Assembly: GCA_947650365.1 (NCBI GenBank)
Contig: OX393555.1
Span: forward strand, 18,587,424 to 18,651,423
Length of the DNA: 64,000 bases
Reading direction: 5' to 3'
Origin: Chamaelirium japonicum
Taxonomy: Eukaryota; Streptophyta; Magnoliopsida; Liliales; Melanthiaceae
Made by a program: the position numbers and the translations under genes. Below, in pieces: positions 22,437-34,255 of the stretch (positions are counted from its first letter, which is position 1; each line of letters starts with the position of its first letter). The notes below the pieces were generated by a model. It was not told the DNA's origin. It did not search any database and saw only the letters and a program-made list of their open reading frames with translations.

Positions 22437-25400
22437 ATGTCTGAGGGTATATTTGTTCGGGAACATATACTTGAGTTCCAGATCGAACTAGATTCCAAAA
22501 ACATAGTGTCAGATGACGAGGTGGTGAAAGATATCTATCTTGCATCCTTGTATGGAACCTTCGAAGGCGTTATCAGAGACTTTAGCTTTAACAAGTTAGA
22601 GATGATAAACGCAGAACTTCTAAGGAGATTTCAAAGAGACAAAGGATGGGATCAAGATTAAAAGCAAAGCCTTTAGTGCTTAACCTAGGTCTTCTATAGA
22701 AGGACTAAAGGGAGTAACTTATAAGAGATCAAAAACTATTTTAGTGTAGAAACTGGTGTAGACTCCTAAGTTTGGTAACGCTAAGGACGGAAGTGCTTCC
22801 GCTTTGGCAAGTATAGGGGATATTTGAAGATAGTGTATGGCCTCAGGATGTTAGGAGTTGAGTCGCTATCTAGTGGCAGTTCTTATGCTTCTTGGAATAT
22901 AGACTTCGGGTCTACAGAGATTCAAGGAAAGTAAAAGGCTACTTTATAGTGAAGTAATCCTAACATAGGTACTGATGCCATAAGACATTGCGGAAGCTGT
23001 TAGATATGATTGTCTTATTTTTTCCGAAACACGGATTTTGATTTTTAGAGATATAGTTCTGTTTCCTCCTTAGTAAATAAAGTTTTTAGTTTTAGACAGC
23101 ACCGTAGGTGTGTATCTTAAACTGAATAGATAGCTTTATTACTAGAGGAATAGATCAGAATAATCTTTTTATATTTAATCTTAATTCGGAAATAGATTTC
23201 ATGACAGCTGCAGCGTCTAATTTAAATTTATCTAAATCCTTCGGAGAATCTACCCCATTATGACCCCTCTGATTTAGATATTTTGCCTCAGATAAATTCA
23301 GAGGTAACAGAAGGCCGAGTTTCTGTTCACAGATTCATCGGAGATCCTTCTAACCTATGAGTGTAATCTGGAAGGCAGAATAACTAAAAGGGCCACTAAG
23401 GTATTGGAGTTTGTTAATTTTGACATCTATACTTCCAAGAGCGTCTAGGCGATAGAAGACTCTTCGATTTAATCGAATGAATAAGTCACTATTGGATGAG
23501 TTCCATAGGATCCTAAGGGAGCATGGGATTATCTCCCAGTTAAATACTCCAAGAATGACACGTCAAAATAAAGTCTCTGAGAGAAGGAATCAAACCATGT
23601 TTGACATGGTCCGAAGAAAGATGAATATTGTCAAATGTACTACCCACCTTCTGGTGGGGTTGCACCTTAAAACAGTAGCTTATATCTAAAACTATCTCTC
23701 ATATGGATCAGTGCCTCAGACCTATAAGAGAGCTATAGTCTAAGCGAAAGCTGACACTATAGTGTCTCGAGATATAGGGTTATCCTGCACTTGTGTAAAA
23801 GGACAAAAGGGATGAGATGGAGATGTAGTTCTAGGTATATCTATTTATAGGTTACCCTTAGGAGGCATAAGGTGGATTATTCTATGATCTTGAGGTTTGG
23901 AAGGTAATCGTTTCTACGAATACCATCTACCTAGACCAGGATTATATTATAGACCATAAGTTTACCGGTAAGGTAGTTTTGGGTGAACTACTGGGTACTG
24001 GTAGAGAGTGCGCATCTGAAAAACATAGTGGGAGTAGATGATACAGAAACTAGTATACCAGGTACTGTAGAAACGATTCACTTTTGTACCACCACCACCT
24101 CGTCGTTTTGGGACCATCAGAGCTCCTGATAGATACTATGGAGAAACTTTGATAGTTAATCTAGAGTTTCAAGAAGATGATCCCTAGAGCTACGAAGAAG
24201 TAGTGGGAGCTTCCGACAGCTCTAACTGACAAAATATCATGGAGGCAAGCTTGGATCAATATTCCTTAGGATTGTCTCGACTTTTATTACACTGTCACCC
24301 TTTTGGGGTGTAGGGGGTGTATAAGAAAAGGACCTAGTTAAAACTTAAGTAGCTAGATTAGTTGTCAAAGGAGAAGGGATTGACTATGTCGAAACCATCT
24401 CACTGGTAGCTATGCCTAAGTCTAATTCGGATCCTCTTAATCCATCATAGCCCATTATAGTTAGGAGATCTGGCTGATGGATGTCAAGATAGTTATTACC
24501 TAACGGGAATTTGGAAATGACATATGGATGATGCAGCCCCAAGATTTGTGTCAGTAGGTCAAGAAGATATGGAATGCAAGTTGCAAAGGTCCATTTATAG
24601 ACTGATGCAAGTATCCAGGTTGGAATATCTATTATGATCAAAGAAATTCGCTCATACGGATTTGATCAGAATGATGATAAACCAAGTGGGTACAAGAAAA
24701 ATGAAATAGCTACAAGAGTGTACTTAGTACTTTACGTTAATGATATTCTACTAATTGAAAATAACGTAGGAATATTGTTTACGGTAAAGGTTTATAGTCA
24801 TCACAATTCGATATGAAGGACCCTAGTGAGGCGAGTTATGTTCTGGGAATCAAGGTAACTCGAGATTACCAGAACAAGATTCTCTTACTGTCACAGACTA
24901 CGTATGAAGATAAGATTCTAGCCAGATTCGGTTTACGAGGCTAGATATCTATTGCGTAGCAGGATTCATGGGTCAGTTTCAGTCGAACCCGGGTCCAGAT
25001 CACTGGACTAAAGTGAAAGGTATACTCAGAAGTCCTCATCCAGTGAGGATTGTGAGTTAGCTTATACTTCATAGGTCTTGATATCGATTGGACAAATAGA
25101 ATCTGACTTTAGTGTCAGATGTGCGTTCTAGAGAATCGATTTCAGGAATTATTTTTATCTTAAGATTAGAAGCGGTAGTTGGTAGAGTGTGAAGCAAGTG
25201 CATCACAGACTCCACCACAAAGACTGAGGACGTTGTTGCGTACGAGGTAGTCTACCAGGTAGTATAGCTTAGGAACTTCTTAAAGAACTTGGGACGCGTA
25301 CCAGAGGCTCAGTTATCTGTTGTTGCAAACAGAAGAGCGGTAAGCAAGGTCCAAGAAGACTAGGCACCGCCGTGAGGGGAAACCCATCAAGTACAAACTC

Positions 25401-25550
25401 CACTTGATCTGACAGTTATAGGAGGAAATGCAAGTAGCGGTACTGAGGTGGAATCTACATATAATATTGTCAATTCCTTTAGGGAATTTCTGCAAAGTCT
25501 TTTGGGCAGCATGTAGAAGCTACAGAGCTCAACATCGTTGTTCCTTGTTA
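22437..25550 (+). pseudogene. Copia gag-pol of element 2, heavily degraded
   Basis: Recognisable pieces in order are: capsid-like helices at 22437-22661; an integrase core piece with the VSERRNQT block near 23573; RT blocks at 24480-24830, in which the catalytic motif reads YVNDILL (second Asp position altered to Asn); and an RNase H trace near 25190-25330. Multiple frameshifts, stops and deletions separate them. No product is possible. Confidence 0.85.
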
Positions 25551-25555
25551 GGCCT

Positions 25556-25565
25556 AGTGGGAGAT
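25556..25565 (+). other. Polypurine tract of copia element 2
   Basis: AGTGGGAGA-type tract directly before the 3' LTR start, as in element 1. Confidence 0.8.
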
Positions 25566-27882
25566 TGTTAGAATTGGTGAGGTCTACAGCTCGTAAAAAC
25601 CTATAGTTTAGCTATGTATGGTTGCTAGTATAAGATTACATCCTGGTATATACCTTAGTACGTGTTCTGACCATAGAACAGAGAGCCATGGCTACATGGT
25701 AATCCTCTTGAGTGGGAGACTCAAGGGACTGGTCCCATGTAATCTAAATACGTTCCCAGCTCTGATTAGGGTTGGTCGCCCTATCAGGATAAGCTGTTGG
25801 GATGACAGAGCGTGGGTGTCTCCACCACGGTCATTACCAGGCACAGTGTCTGTGGCCAAACAGAACCAACATGGTACACAGATCGGTGAGCGGACACTGG
25901 TGCACTAAGCCGTGTTTCTGCTTAGGGTAAAACGGTCCTAAACCCAGAGGAACCATGTCTGGTGGACTAACAAGTTGTGTGGTGCTTTGGCGCACCAATG
26001 TGTGAGGATCCGGATGCAGTGATCCAAAACCACGGTGTACTAGGTTACCTGGTTGGCGTTGCATCAGCGTGTCACTCCTGCAGGCTATCCACACCCCTAA
26101 CGGGAGGTGCATTCCTTGGTCTGACCTACGTCGTATTAAACCCTAGCCAGGTAGTCATCAGTTGGACTGGTGACGGATCCAGTTACTCGGCAGAGTAATT
26201 GGAGGTACGATGTGCGTGGTCAACTGGAAGGAACCGAGTCATATGAGCACTCGAGTCTGACGGTATTCTCCACCGCTCGAGTTGCATCATGGCACAAGAT
26301 GGAGGGACAACAAGTTTACCATACTAAGCGGAGAGCAGGGGTATGAGGGAGAACATAGTAAGTCCGGGGGAATTGGAGTGCAGCCTGCATCGCACTCTAG
26401 GTGGCCACACAGGTTAACTCGGACTCAGATGATCGATGGTACACTCGGGTAGTGTGTCGATCGAGTCTAAGTTGGAAGCCATGAACCCTGGTCCCTGAAG
26501 GTTCCACCTTATCGACATTATATACGGTTCTTATACCATCTCCTCGAAACATAGAACGCAGTAAGAGGAAGCGAGTAGTCCAAGCCTACGTTCCGTGAGT
26601 GCTTCGCACTAGTGCATGGTAGATGCGTAGCTACGTGTGTGCACTAAGGGGAAACCCTATATTAGTGCAGAGACGCATGTAGCAATTCCTTATCATAAGT
26701 GGACTTTGCCACATGGGTGCGATGTACCGGGACATATTGCAAGTTTACTAGTTAACTTCACTAGGGGTACCCAACGGGAACCTCAGAGAATAGTGAAATC
26801 ACTGGTACACTTCACTTATGTGTGCCTTGTAAAGTCTTGTACACGAGGAACGACCAACTAGTGACATAAGGGCATTTTGGTCATACCATGCGCCATTATG
26901 CACTAAGGGGGCCGCCACTAAGTGTTGGGAGACTGGTCAAGGCCGGCCCTATTGGTTTCAGGAGGTTGTTGCCTCCAATGAATGGGCCGGTGATGAGGCA
27001 CAGAAAATGGGCTGGTTTTGACTGTTTTCAAAACCAAGGAAAAGATAGAGATAAAAGAAGAGATATATAGGGAGAGGTTTGAATCAGTCAAACTTATCCA
27101 TATTATCCTTATCCATATGGATAGTCCAGCCCTATATAAGGGAAAAGGAGAGAGGGGGGTCGGCCATGCAAGCCTTAGGGCCGGCCATGCCATGGGGAAA
27201 CCCTAGCCGCCCCCCTCTCCTCTCTTCTCTTCTCCTATCTCGTCTCTCTCTCCCTCGCTTGCGCCATTAGATGGCGACTTGTCTTCCTCGCATAGGGTTT
27301 CGTAGAAGAAAAAAGCTCATCGGATGGAGGCACTCAAATATCCATCGACGAGGTGCCGTGCATCATGTGAGATCGGGTGAACTAGAAGGCATCTCTCGTA
27401 ATCTTTTGCTATCCAGAATCTGCATAGAAAATTAGCATTGTTTCTATGATTTCGAGAGCTACAGAAGTTTAAACGAGGTGAAACTTGTTGCAAAAGTTGT
27501 GTCTTGAAGTTGGCTACCTGCAGTCCAAATTTCAGCCCAATCTGAGTTCGGAACAGAACGTTATGGCCGTCGCACCGAAATTATATCGAGCAGATCCGAG
27601 CCCATCTCCATCGACAAAGAAGAAACTTGTCACGGTGAAAGAATTCGCACATAGGTATGATCTATAACATGTAGATCTAGCATAGATAGAACATGCATGC
27701 ATGCTAGATTGTTCTTTTATGTTAGTCGACGTTAGGGGTTCGCGTAGTTGCCATGCTAGATTCATACACGCACGTGTAGATCATTTCGATAAAAATTTTG
27801 ATATGTAACGCACACCGCTCTCGGTCTTCGAACCTTTATTTTGCATCCGCTGCAGGCCGCTACCATGGATTTATTTCCAACA
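25566..27882 (+). repeat. 3' LTR of copia element 2 (2317 bp)
   Basis: Begins TGTTAGAATTGG and ends TTCCAACA, followed by the CTGCC duplication. It carries an extra segment of about 87 bases (about 26771-26858) absent from the 5' LTR. A TATA box CTATATAAGG lies near 27133. Confidence 0.95.
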
Positions 27883-27887
27883 CTGCC

Positions 27888-29540
27888 TTTTCTTCTGGAA
27901 TTGACCTTGCATCTTTATTTGACTTACACTTTTCGTCTCCTTGCAGGATTTGTTCCTCCGAATGCTTTCTGAAGGCCGACTGGATCATTGAGGAGGTCTA
28001 CCATGGGAGTAGAGCGACTGGCGAGGTTGCACCTGGGCAGGCTAAGCGAGAGGTGGTTGGATGTTCCTCTGGATGACTCCGGTTTATTAGAAGTCTATGG
28101 AGAGAACTTTTTCTGGTGGTGACATCGGCTTGGAAAACATCGAGATGGGCATTCTTAAGTTCGACATGGAGGAAGACGAAGCCATGAGCATTGACAAGGA
28201 GCATACTACTTTGGTTGCCTTCAGCTTGCCAATCTTGACCTCAGTGACAGCTCCAACGGTCCTTTTGGCTTTGTGGAGTTCACGAAGGATGCTGTCATCT
28301 CTGATGCATCCACCCTTCTTCGAGTTGCTGCTTTAGACTTCAATGGTGGTTCCAGTCCTTCAGGTGGGCTCGAAGTTTTGCATGATCCTGGCGGATTTCA
28401 AGGCGGACGACTCCATACTTGCATAGCAAATATGCACCTTCCTGGAGGAAGCAAGGTTTATTACTCGTCATTGGCTTTGCTAGAGGAGGACGCTTCCTTG
28501 GCTTTAGTTGCGACCGAGGAAGAGGAGCGTCGACTGGAGGGACAACACTCACTTGCTGCGGCTAAGTCAGCTTTGGCGCAGAAGGAGGCGGAGGCCACTC
28601 ATGTGTCGCTACAGAAGTTGGAGTCTTGTCTGGAGAGAGCGAAGGCGACCTTGTGAGGCAACGGGAGGAGCTGATGAAGCGCCAGGGGTTGGTGGTTTGA
28701 TGGATGTTGACGGCTTCTCGACCCACAGAGTTGCAGCTCATGTATGCCGCGGAAGGCGAGCTGCTTTAGCGCCTCACAGACTTCGACTTGCTAGTCGTGC
28801 GTCGCTTTAGAAGCTAGAATCCCGTCTGGAGAGAGTGGTGAACCTGACATGAAAACTTCTGCATCAGAGCTTGCAAAGCAACGGGAGGAGCTGACGAAGC
28901 GCCGAGAACTGGTGGCTTCTTGCCCTTTGGAGTTGCAGCGCATGGATGCCTCTAGAGACGGATTGTTGCAGCTCTTGAGAGATCTCTGCATGCTCGCTAC
29001 CGCAAACTTGGTTCGAGTGGAGTGAAGGTGGAGATTACTCGCACATCTCTTCAGAAGCTAGAGTCCTGTCTGGAGAGAGTTTCCAAGGTAGAGCTTGCGA
29101 GGCAGCAGAAAGAGTTGGCGATGTGTCAAAAGCTGGTGGGGCGATCGAGAAGGCTTCTGGAGCGGACCTTGTGAAGCAGCGTGTAGAGCTACCGACGCGT
29201 CAGAAAGTGGTAGCTTCTCTACCCCAGGAGTTGCAGCAAGTGTAGGCCACGGAAGGCGAGCTGCTTTAGTGCCTCACGAACTTCAACTTGCTACTCGTGC
29301 ATCGCTTCAAAAGCCGGAGTCCTATCTGGAGAGAGTGAAGGTGACCGAGAAAACTTCTGCAGAGGAGCTTGCAAAGCAATGGGAGGAGCTGATGAAGCGC
29401 CTGGTGGTTTCTCGCCCTTTGGAGTTGCAGCGCGTGGATGCCTCGAGAGACGAGCTGTGGCAGTGCCTGAGGGACTTCTTATACGTCTTTTCTGGGCTCA
29501 TCTTCTGGAATGGTGGTTTGCCATTTTTTTGTTTGGACTG
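27888..29540 (+). pseudogene. Decayed coiled-coil repeat coding sequence (probable retroelement ORF)
   Basis: Two frames are open for 127 and 148 codons (28273-28656 and 29095-29541), and the same protein motif recurs out of frame between them. The motif is 'LxKLES(C/R)LERxKxT', followed about 35 bases later by 'RQxEELMKRxxLVxS' and 'LELQRxDASRDE'. Copies start near 28616, 28809, 29055 and 29309, so the region is a tandem duplication of a 190-250 bp coiled-coil unit. Stops and frameshifts break it repeatedly. No named domain is recognised. Similar helical segments occur in gag-like or plant-mobile-domain-linked proteins, but that is a guess. Copia element 2 inserted at its left edge. Confidence 0.5.
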
Positions 29541-30200
29541 AACCGTTGCAGGTTGCCTACATACGCTACTGAGAGGGATCAAGTCGCACGTAATTCGTTT
29601 ATTCCTTTTTTTTTTTTAGGGCAAGGGGGGTAACCTCGCACTAGGCAAAGTACCTTTTGAGGGACTTGCCACTAGTAGGCAGAGTCGTTACTGGTTCGCA
29701 GTTGTCGCTCGCCTTCTTCGCTTTAATATAGTTAAAAGTGAAGATCTTCTTGACTGAAGTTTTGGTGATTGCTGGAGTTTGACTGGATTATGATGACATG
29801 ATTTTTTAAAATGGCAAATGTACCCTTGCGCTCATCTGCCCTCATCTTGCTGGAACCCCTTCACCCCCACCTTGGCCCCTCATACCTCATATTTTCCTTT
29901 TCCTTTCCCTCTTCACTCATCAGAACTTGCTTCAACACCGCCCACTCGCCGAAACCCCCTTTTGCGCCTCATACCTTGATTTTTTCCTTTTTTTTCCCTC
30001 GTAACTCATCAAAACCCACTCCAACCCTTCCTCCCAGTCGTCAGAATCCCTTTTGCTCCACTTTCGTCCCTCACATATTGTCTCTTCCGTTTTCTTTCTC
30101 TCGTCACTCGCTAGAACCCCCACCAACCCCTCCTTCCACTCACCGTAACCTCCTTCCACCCCTCATTCCACTCGTCGGAACCCCTTCTACCTTACCTCCG
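29541..30200. other. Non-coding with C/T-rich degenerate tandem repeat
   Basis: 29541-29810 is unassigned. 29860-30190 is pyrimidine-rich and repeats a unit of about 100 bases (CTCATxxxAACCC...CCTTTTTTTCCCTC) about three times. The proline-rich frame across it is a by-product. Confidence 0.5.
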
Positions 30201-30424
30201 TATTTGAGCCAGTGTGTCCTCAGCGTGAATTTTCTAGATTAACATTACTGAATAATGACTTTGGTTAATTAATAACTAATATGATATATATAATCCACAT
30301 ATAATAAGGACCCTAGGAAACACTCGAGGCCACTGAGATGCATGATGGGTCCATGCTTGGAAGAGCCAATGGACCAGTCCCGTATAGACTTAGACTGAGT
30401 TCACAACTTTGGTGATGCTGATCA
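30201..30424 (+). repeat. Truncated LTR fragment related to copia element 1
   Basis: Matches the first 225 bases of the element 1 LTR (7504-7735): GTGTGTCCT(C/T)AGCGTG(A/G)ATTTTCT, then GCCACTGAG, CCATGCTTGG, GTTCACA and GGTGATGCT. It stops abruptly near 30424. Confidence 0.75.
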
Positions 30425-30715
30425 CTATCATTTCAAATGATACTCAGACATTGAAGTATCATTTCATATATTTGAGTAACATTTTAAATCATATAACAAC
30501 TATATGGAAATTATCATACACAGCTACAATGATTTTACTATAGTACCTACAATGATTTGAAATGTTATTCAAAAAATTTAAATGATACTGAGTGCTACAA
30601 TGATTTTATCGTAGCAGCCATAGTGAAATCCCTGTAGCAACCATAACGAAAATCACTATATCAGCTACAGTGATTTCACTATAGCAGTTATAGTAATTCC
30701 GCTATTGGTGTACCA
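30425..30715. repeat. AT-rich repeat with 'TACAGTGATTTCACTATAGC' motifs
   Basis: Short direct and inverted copies of ACTATAGTA / TACAATGATTT. The same motif style recurs at about 43050-43340 and 63240-63490, so this is probably a MITE relic. Ends not defined. Confidence 0.45.
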
Positions 30716-30907
30716 AAATGAGAAAGCGACATCTTTAATTAATGGAATGGTAATTTGATAAATACGATAATTATCTATGAATATATTTATCTTTTTATCG
30801 ATTTCTGGCCTTAATATAATTTGATCTTCTAATTTGGATCTATAATAAGAGAATCTTTTTATCGGATCCGTATTTAGCAAAATGTTGTCAAAGGGATCTA
30901 TCACCAA
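30716..30907 (-). pseudogene. Organelle-like AT-rich coding fragment (gene not identified)
   Basis: On the minus strand about 64 codons are open with strongly A/T-ending codons. The peptide is rich in Ile, Lys, Asp and Tyr (RFSYYRSKLEDQ ... EIDKKINIFIDNYRIYQ). Composition and codon use look like plastid or mitochondrial DNA and unlike both nuclear genes here. I could not name the gene. It may be a nuclear insertion of organelle DNA. It ends about 130 bases before the presumed transcript start of the PHOX gene. Confidence 0.3.
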
Positions 30908-31039
30908 GTCCCCTTATACAAGGATTCAATTAACCGGCTGCAATGAGGTATTGCCAGCTGGCACCTCACCTCCCAATCTTTTGGAGGCGTGCGTGCTAAG
31001 CATTCTTTCGAATGATACCTAAAGCACAACCCTTTTCCG

Positions 31040-31644
31040 ACGACAAAGACAGTATCTTGTCCCGCCCCTCTTCCCTCTCCTCCTCCCTCGTTCCTTGCCA
31101 TCGCCGCCGCACCTGACGGCCGGAGCTACCTCGGCCTCCTCCGCCGCCGCGGAGCCTGTATCATCGGCGAGCCCCGACTGCCGCGGGGGAAGGTACTTGT
31201 CTTTTCTCATTGCTTTTGAGGCTTTTGTCTTGGGGTCTCTATGGATTCAAAAAAAAAAAATTGGATTACTTCAGCAATTTTTGATCCGTTTGATCGTTCC
31301 TAGCATTATTGTGGCTCATGGACTGAAACCCTAGTTGTAATTTTCGGCCCGAGCTCGATCCGTAGTTTAATTGAGAAAAATCAAAAAGGTTTTTTTTTTC
31401 TTGGTGTTCTATTTGTCGATTGCAATCTTTTTTATCCTCTTTTGATTTCTGGGAAAAATTTATTTTTTCCTCCAATTTCCGTCTGATTTTGTTTCACCCT
31501 TGTCGCAGATTTGCGAGGGGAGAATCAGAACCTAGGCGCAGGATTAGGGTTCGGCCCGCAAGATTTTGGTCCGTTTAATCGGAGAAGCAGTCTGTTTTGG
31601 TCGAACGGGAAGCTAGGGTTTTTAATTCGCTTGTTATTTCAGAA
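31040..31644 (+). promoter_or_regulatory. Promoter-proximal region and 5' UTR (with intron) of the PHOX gene
   Basis: GC-rich leader DNA at about 31070-31192 ends in a donor site (AAG|GTACTTG, 31193). T-rich intron-like DNA follows to TCGCAG at 31508, and leader exon sequence then reaches ATG 31645, which is the first ATG after the acceptor. Motifs of telo-box type (AAACCCTAG) occur near 31327 and, in reverse, near 31612. An upstream frame can open at GCC-ATC-rich 31095 but lacks an ATG. The transcript start is not determined. Confidence 0.55.
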
Positions 31645-34255
31645 ATGGGAAAGCCTACGGGAAGGAAGAAGAAGCCTTCAGGGGGCAAGGGGAGCGACGC
31701 GAGCTCGAAGCACAGCCTGTCCTCCGACCACAGCCCGAGAGTGTTCGACGAAGACACGACCATCTTCATCGACATGTCTCACGACTTGAAGGAGGAGGGC
31801 AACAAGCTGTTCCAGAAGAGGGACTACGAGGGGGCGATGATCAAGTACGAGAAAGCCATCAAGCTGCTCCCCAAAAGCCACGCTGACGTAGCGTACCTCC
31901 GCAGCAACACCGCCGCTTGCTACATGCAGATGGGCCCCGCGGAGTACAACCGAGCGATCAACGAATGCAATCTCGCTCTCGAGGTCTCTCCCAAGTACAG
32001 CAAAGCCCTGTTGAAGAGGGCAAGGTGCTTCGAAGCTCTGAACCGATTGGATTTGGCATGTAAAGATGTCGATGTGGTTCTGAGCATGGAGCCGAACAAC
32101 CTCACTGCGTTGGAGATCTCAGAGAGGGTAAAGAATGGGCTCGAGAAGAGGGGCATCAAGTTGGATGATAAGGTGGTTGTTTCTCCTCCAGAAGTTGTAC
32201 CGGTGAACGAGAAAGCAAGAAAGAAGAAGAGCCACAGGGCCGAGGACAAGGTGGTAGTGGACGACCATAAGTCTAATGATGTTAAGGAAGAACCTATGAA
32301 GGTCATGAAATTGGTGTTTGGGGAGGATATAAGGTGGGCTCAGATACCGTCCAATTGTAGCATATCACAGTTGAGGGAGATTGTTCGAAACCGGTATCCA
32401 AGCTTAAAGGCTGCTCTTATCAAATACAAAGACAAAGAAGGTGACTTGGTGACGATCACTTCGTCGGAAGAGTTAAGGTGGGCTGAGGAATCTGCGGATC
32501 CACAGGGTTCCGCCAGGCTATACATTATACAAGTTAATCCTGAGCATGAGCAATTGTTTGGGGAGGGAAAAAAAGAATCTGAACTGCTAAGGGAGGATAG
32601 AAACCAAAAGAGCATTTCTGATAATGGGAGCACCCCGCATGATAATGAAAAGGGCTCTTCAACTTTTATCGATGATTGGATAGTACAATTTGCTCGGCTG
32701 TTCAAGAATCATGTGGGTTTCAGCTCTGACGCATGTTTGGATCTCCATGAACTCGGAATGAAGCTGTACTCTGAGGCGATGGAGGAGACCGTCACGAGTG
32801 AAGATGCACAGGGGGTTTTTGATATTGCCGCAGAGAAGTTTCAGGAGATGGCAGCTCTGGCCTTGTTTAATTGGGGCAATGTTCACATGTCACGAGCAAG
32901 GAAGAGGTTGCTCCTGTCAGAAGATGCATCCAGAGAAGAAGTCCTTGCACAGGCCAAAACTGCATATGAGTGGGCCAGGGAAGAATATGCTAATGCGGGA
33001 AAGAGATATGAAGAAGCTCTAAGAATCAAGCCAGACTTCTACGAAGGCCTCCTTGCACTTGGGCAGCAACAGTTTGAGCAGGCAAAGCTTTCTTGGTACT
33101 TCGCAATTGGGAGTCAGGTAGATTTGGAGACCTGGCCTTCATCAGAAGTTCTAGGGCTCTTTAATAATGCCGAGGATAGCATGGAAAGGGGCACAGAAAT
33201 GTGGGAAGAAATCGAGGAGAACCGCTTGAAGGAACTTTCTAGACCTAACAAGGAGAAAACCCTGCTGCAGAAGATGGGTATTGACGGGCTTTTCAAAGAC
33301 ATGACAGCAGATGAAGCTGCAGAACAGGCTTCTAACATGAGGTCCCAGATAAGCCTCCTGTGGGGTACTATGCTTTACGAGCGCTCAGTTATCGAATTCA
33401 AATTAGGCATTCCAATTTGGGAAGAGTGTCTGATGGCAGCTGTGGAAAAATTCAAACTTGCTGGAGCTTCCCCAACAGACTTAGCGGTTATGATAAAGAA
33501 CCACTGTGCCAATGAAACGGCCCAAGATGGTAAATCAAATCTTCTTTAACAGTCTTTTCTTATTCATACTGATTCTTTGGATCTTAATTTTCTTTTATAA
33601 TTCTTTACGAATGAAAGGACTAATACCGATGTTGCTTCAACACCATAATTGCATAGGCAATAATCAACCCTGCCTCACTGACAATAATGTACAAAAACTT
33701 TTAGTTGTGAAACTACTAGTTTTGTAGTAGTATCAGCCTTTAGATCAACACTTATCCTTATAGAAATTAGTAAGACCAATACTAAAGCAATTTTAACACT
33801 AATAGAAGTATATTTGGGGTTGAGGACCAATCAAAACTTGTGGGATCTTTGCTATGAAACAAGAACTGTGGATAGATTTGTGAGTCACTTCACTTCCTTG
33901 GATCCTCAAAGTCAAACAACCACATCTGGTTTTAGGAACCAAGACGTTCATCTAGGTGCCTATGTAGAACCCAGGTGTCTTCCATGGCTCTAGATGGCCT
34001 TGCCATTAATCCCTGTGTGAGTGCCTTAACATACCATACAGGTACCAATATATTTCTTCCATAAAGCCCATGAGATTTCTAAGAGATTTTTTTTTTGTTG
34101 TTGTAGGGTTGGTCTTCAAAATTGATGAGATAGTTCAGGCGTGGAATGAGATGTATGATGCTAAAAGGTGGATAAGCGGGGTCCCATCTTTCAGACTTGA
34201 GCCATTATTTCGGCGAAGAGTCCCAAAACTGCATCATGTACTGGAGCATGTATAA
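31645..34255 (+). CDS. PHOX: PHOX/CLMP1-type TPR-PB1 protein
   Basis: Two coding exons, 31645-33529 and 34107-34255, joined in phase (G|GG), give 677 aa. Residues 1-35 are a basic Ser/Lys leader ([10 protein letters not shown]). Residues 47-160 form three TPRs with clamp-type K49, N53, N88, K120 and a Lys at 124 where Arg is common. Residues 165-215 are a charged linker. Residues 217-297 form a PB1 domain with basic K222 and the acidic OPCA stretch [17 protein letters not shown] (261-277). Residues 340-677 are helical with TPR-like repeats. The C-terminal block [19 protein letters not shown] lies in exon 2. In Arabidopsis the family binds Hsp90-type chaperones (PHOX) and, in CLMP1, aids chloroplast separation. 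A cytosolic scaffold or co-chaperone role is inferred. I chose ATG 31645 because relatives begin MGKPTG and no ATG precedes it in the frame. Without splicing the frame ends at 33549, losing the C-terminus. Confidence 0.93.
33530..34106 (+). other. Intron of the PHOX gene
   Basis: 577 bases, donor GATG|GTAAAT and acceptor TTGTTGTTGTAG|GG. Phase 1 on both sides. Retention would add only KSNLL and a stop. Confidence 0.9.

Larger units (their letters stand above)
18251..27882 (+). mobile_element. Ty1/copia LTR retrotransposon, element 2 (full length, decayed)
   Basis: It has two LTRs (18251-20478 and 25566-27882), each opening TGTTAG and closing TTCCAACA, flanked by five-base target duplications CTGCC (18246-18250 and 27883-27887). 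The Met-tRNA primer site is at 20481-20492 and the polypurine tract lies before 25566. Traces of gag, integrase, RT and RNase H survive between them, far more broken than in element 1. The leader is related to that of element 1. The 3' LTR is about 89 bp longer because of an extra segment near 26771-26858. The element splits an older repeat (17237-18250 and 27888-29640). Confidence 0.95.

Noticed and set aside
29811-30242. 143-codon Pro/Ser-rich frame
   Set aside because: It follows a degenerate pyrimidine-rich repeat of about 100 bases and ends inside an LTR fragment.
31597-31644. Longer N-terminus for the PHOX protein from 31597
   Set aside because: The codon at 31597 is TTG, not ATG. Family members start MGKPTG, which is ATG 31645.
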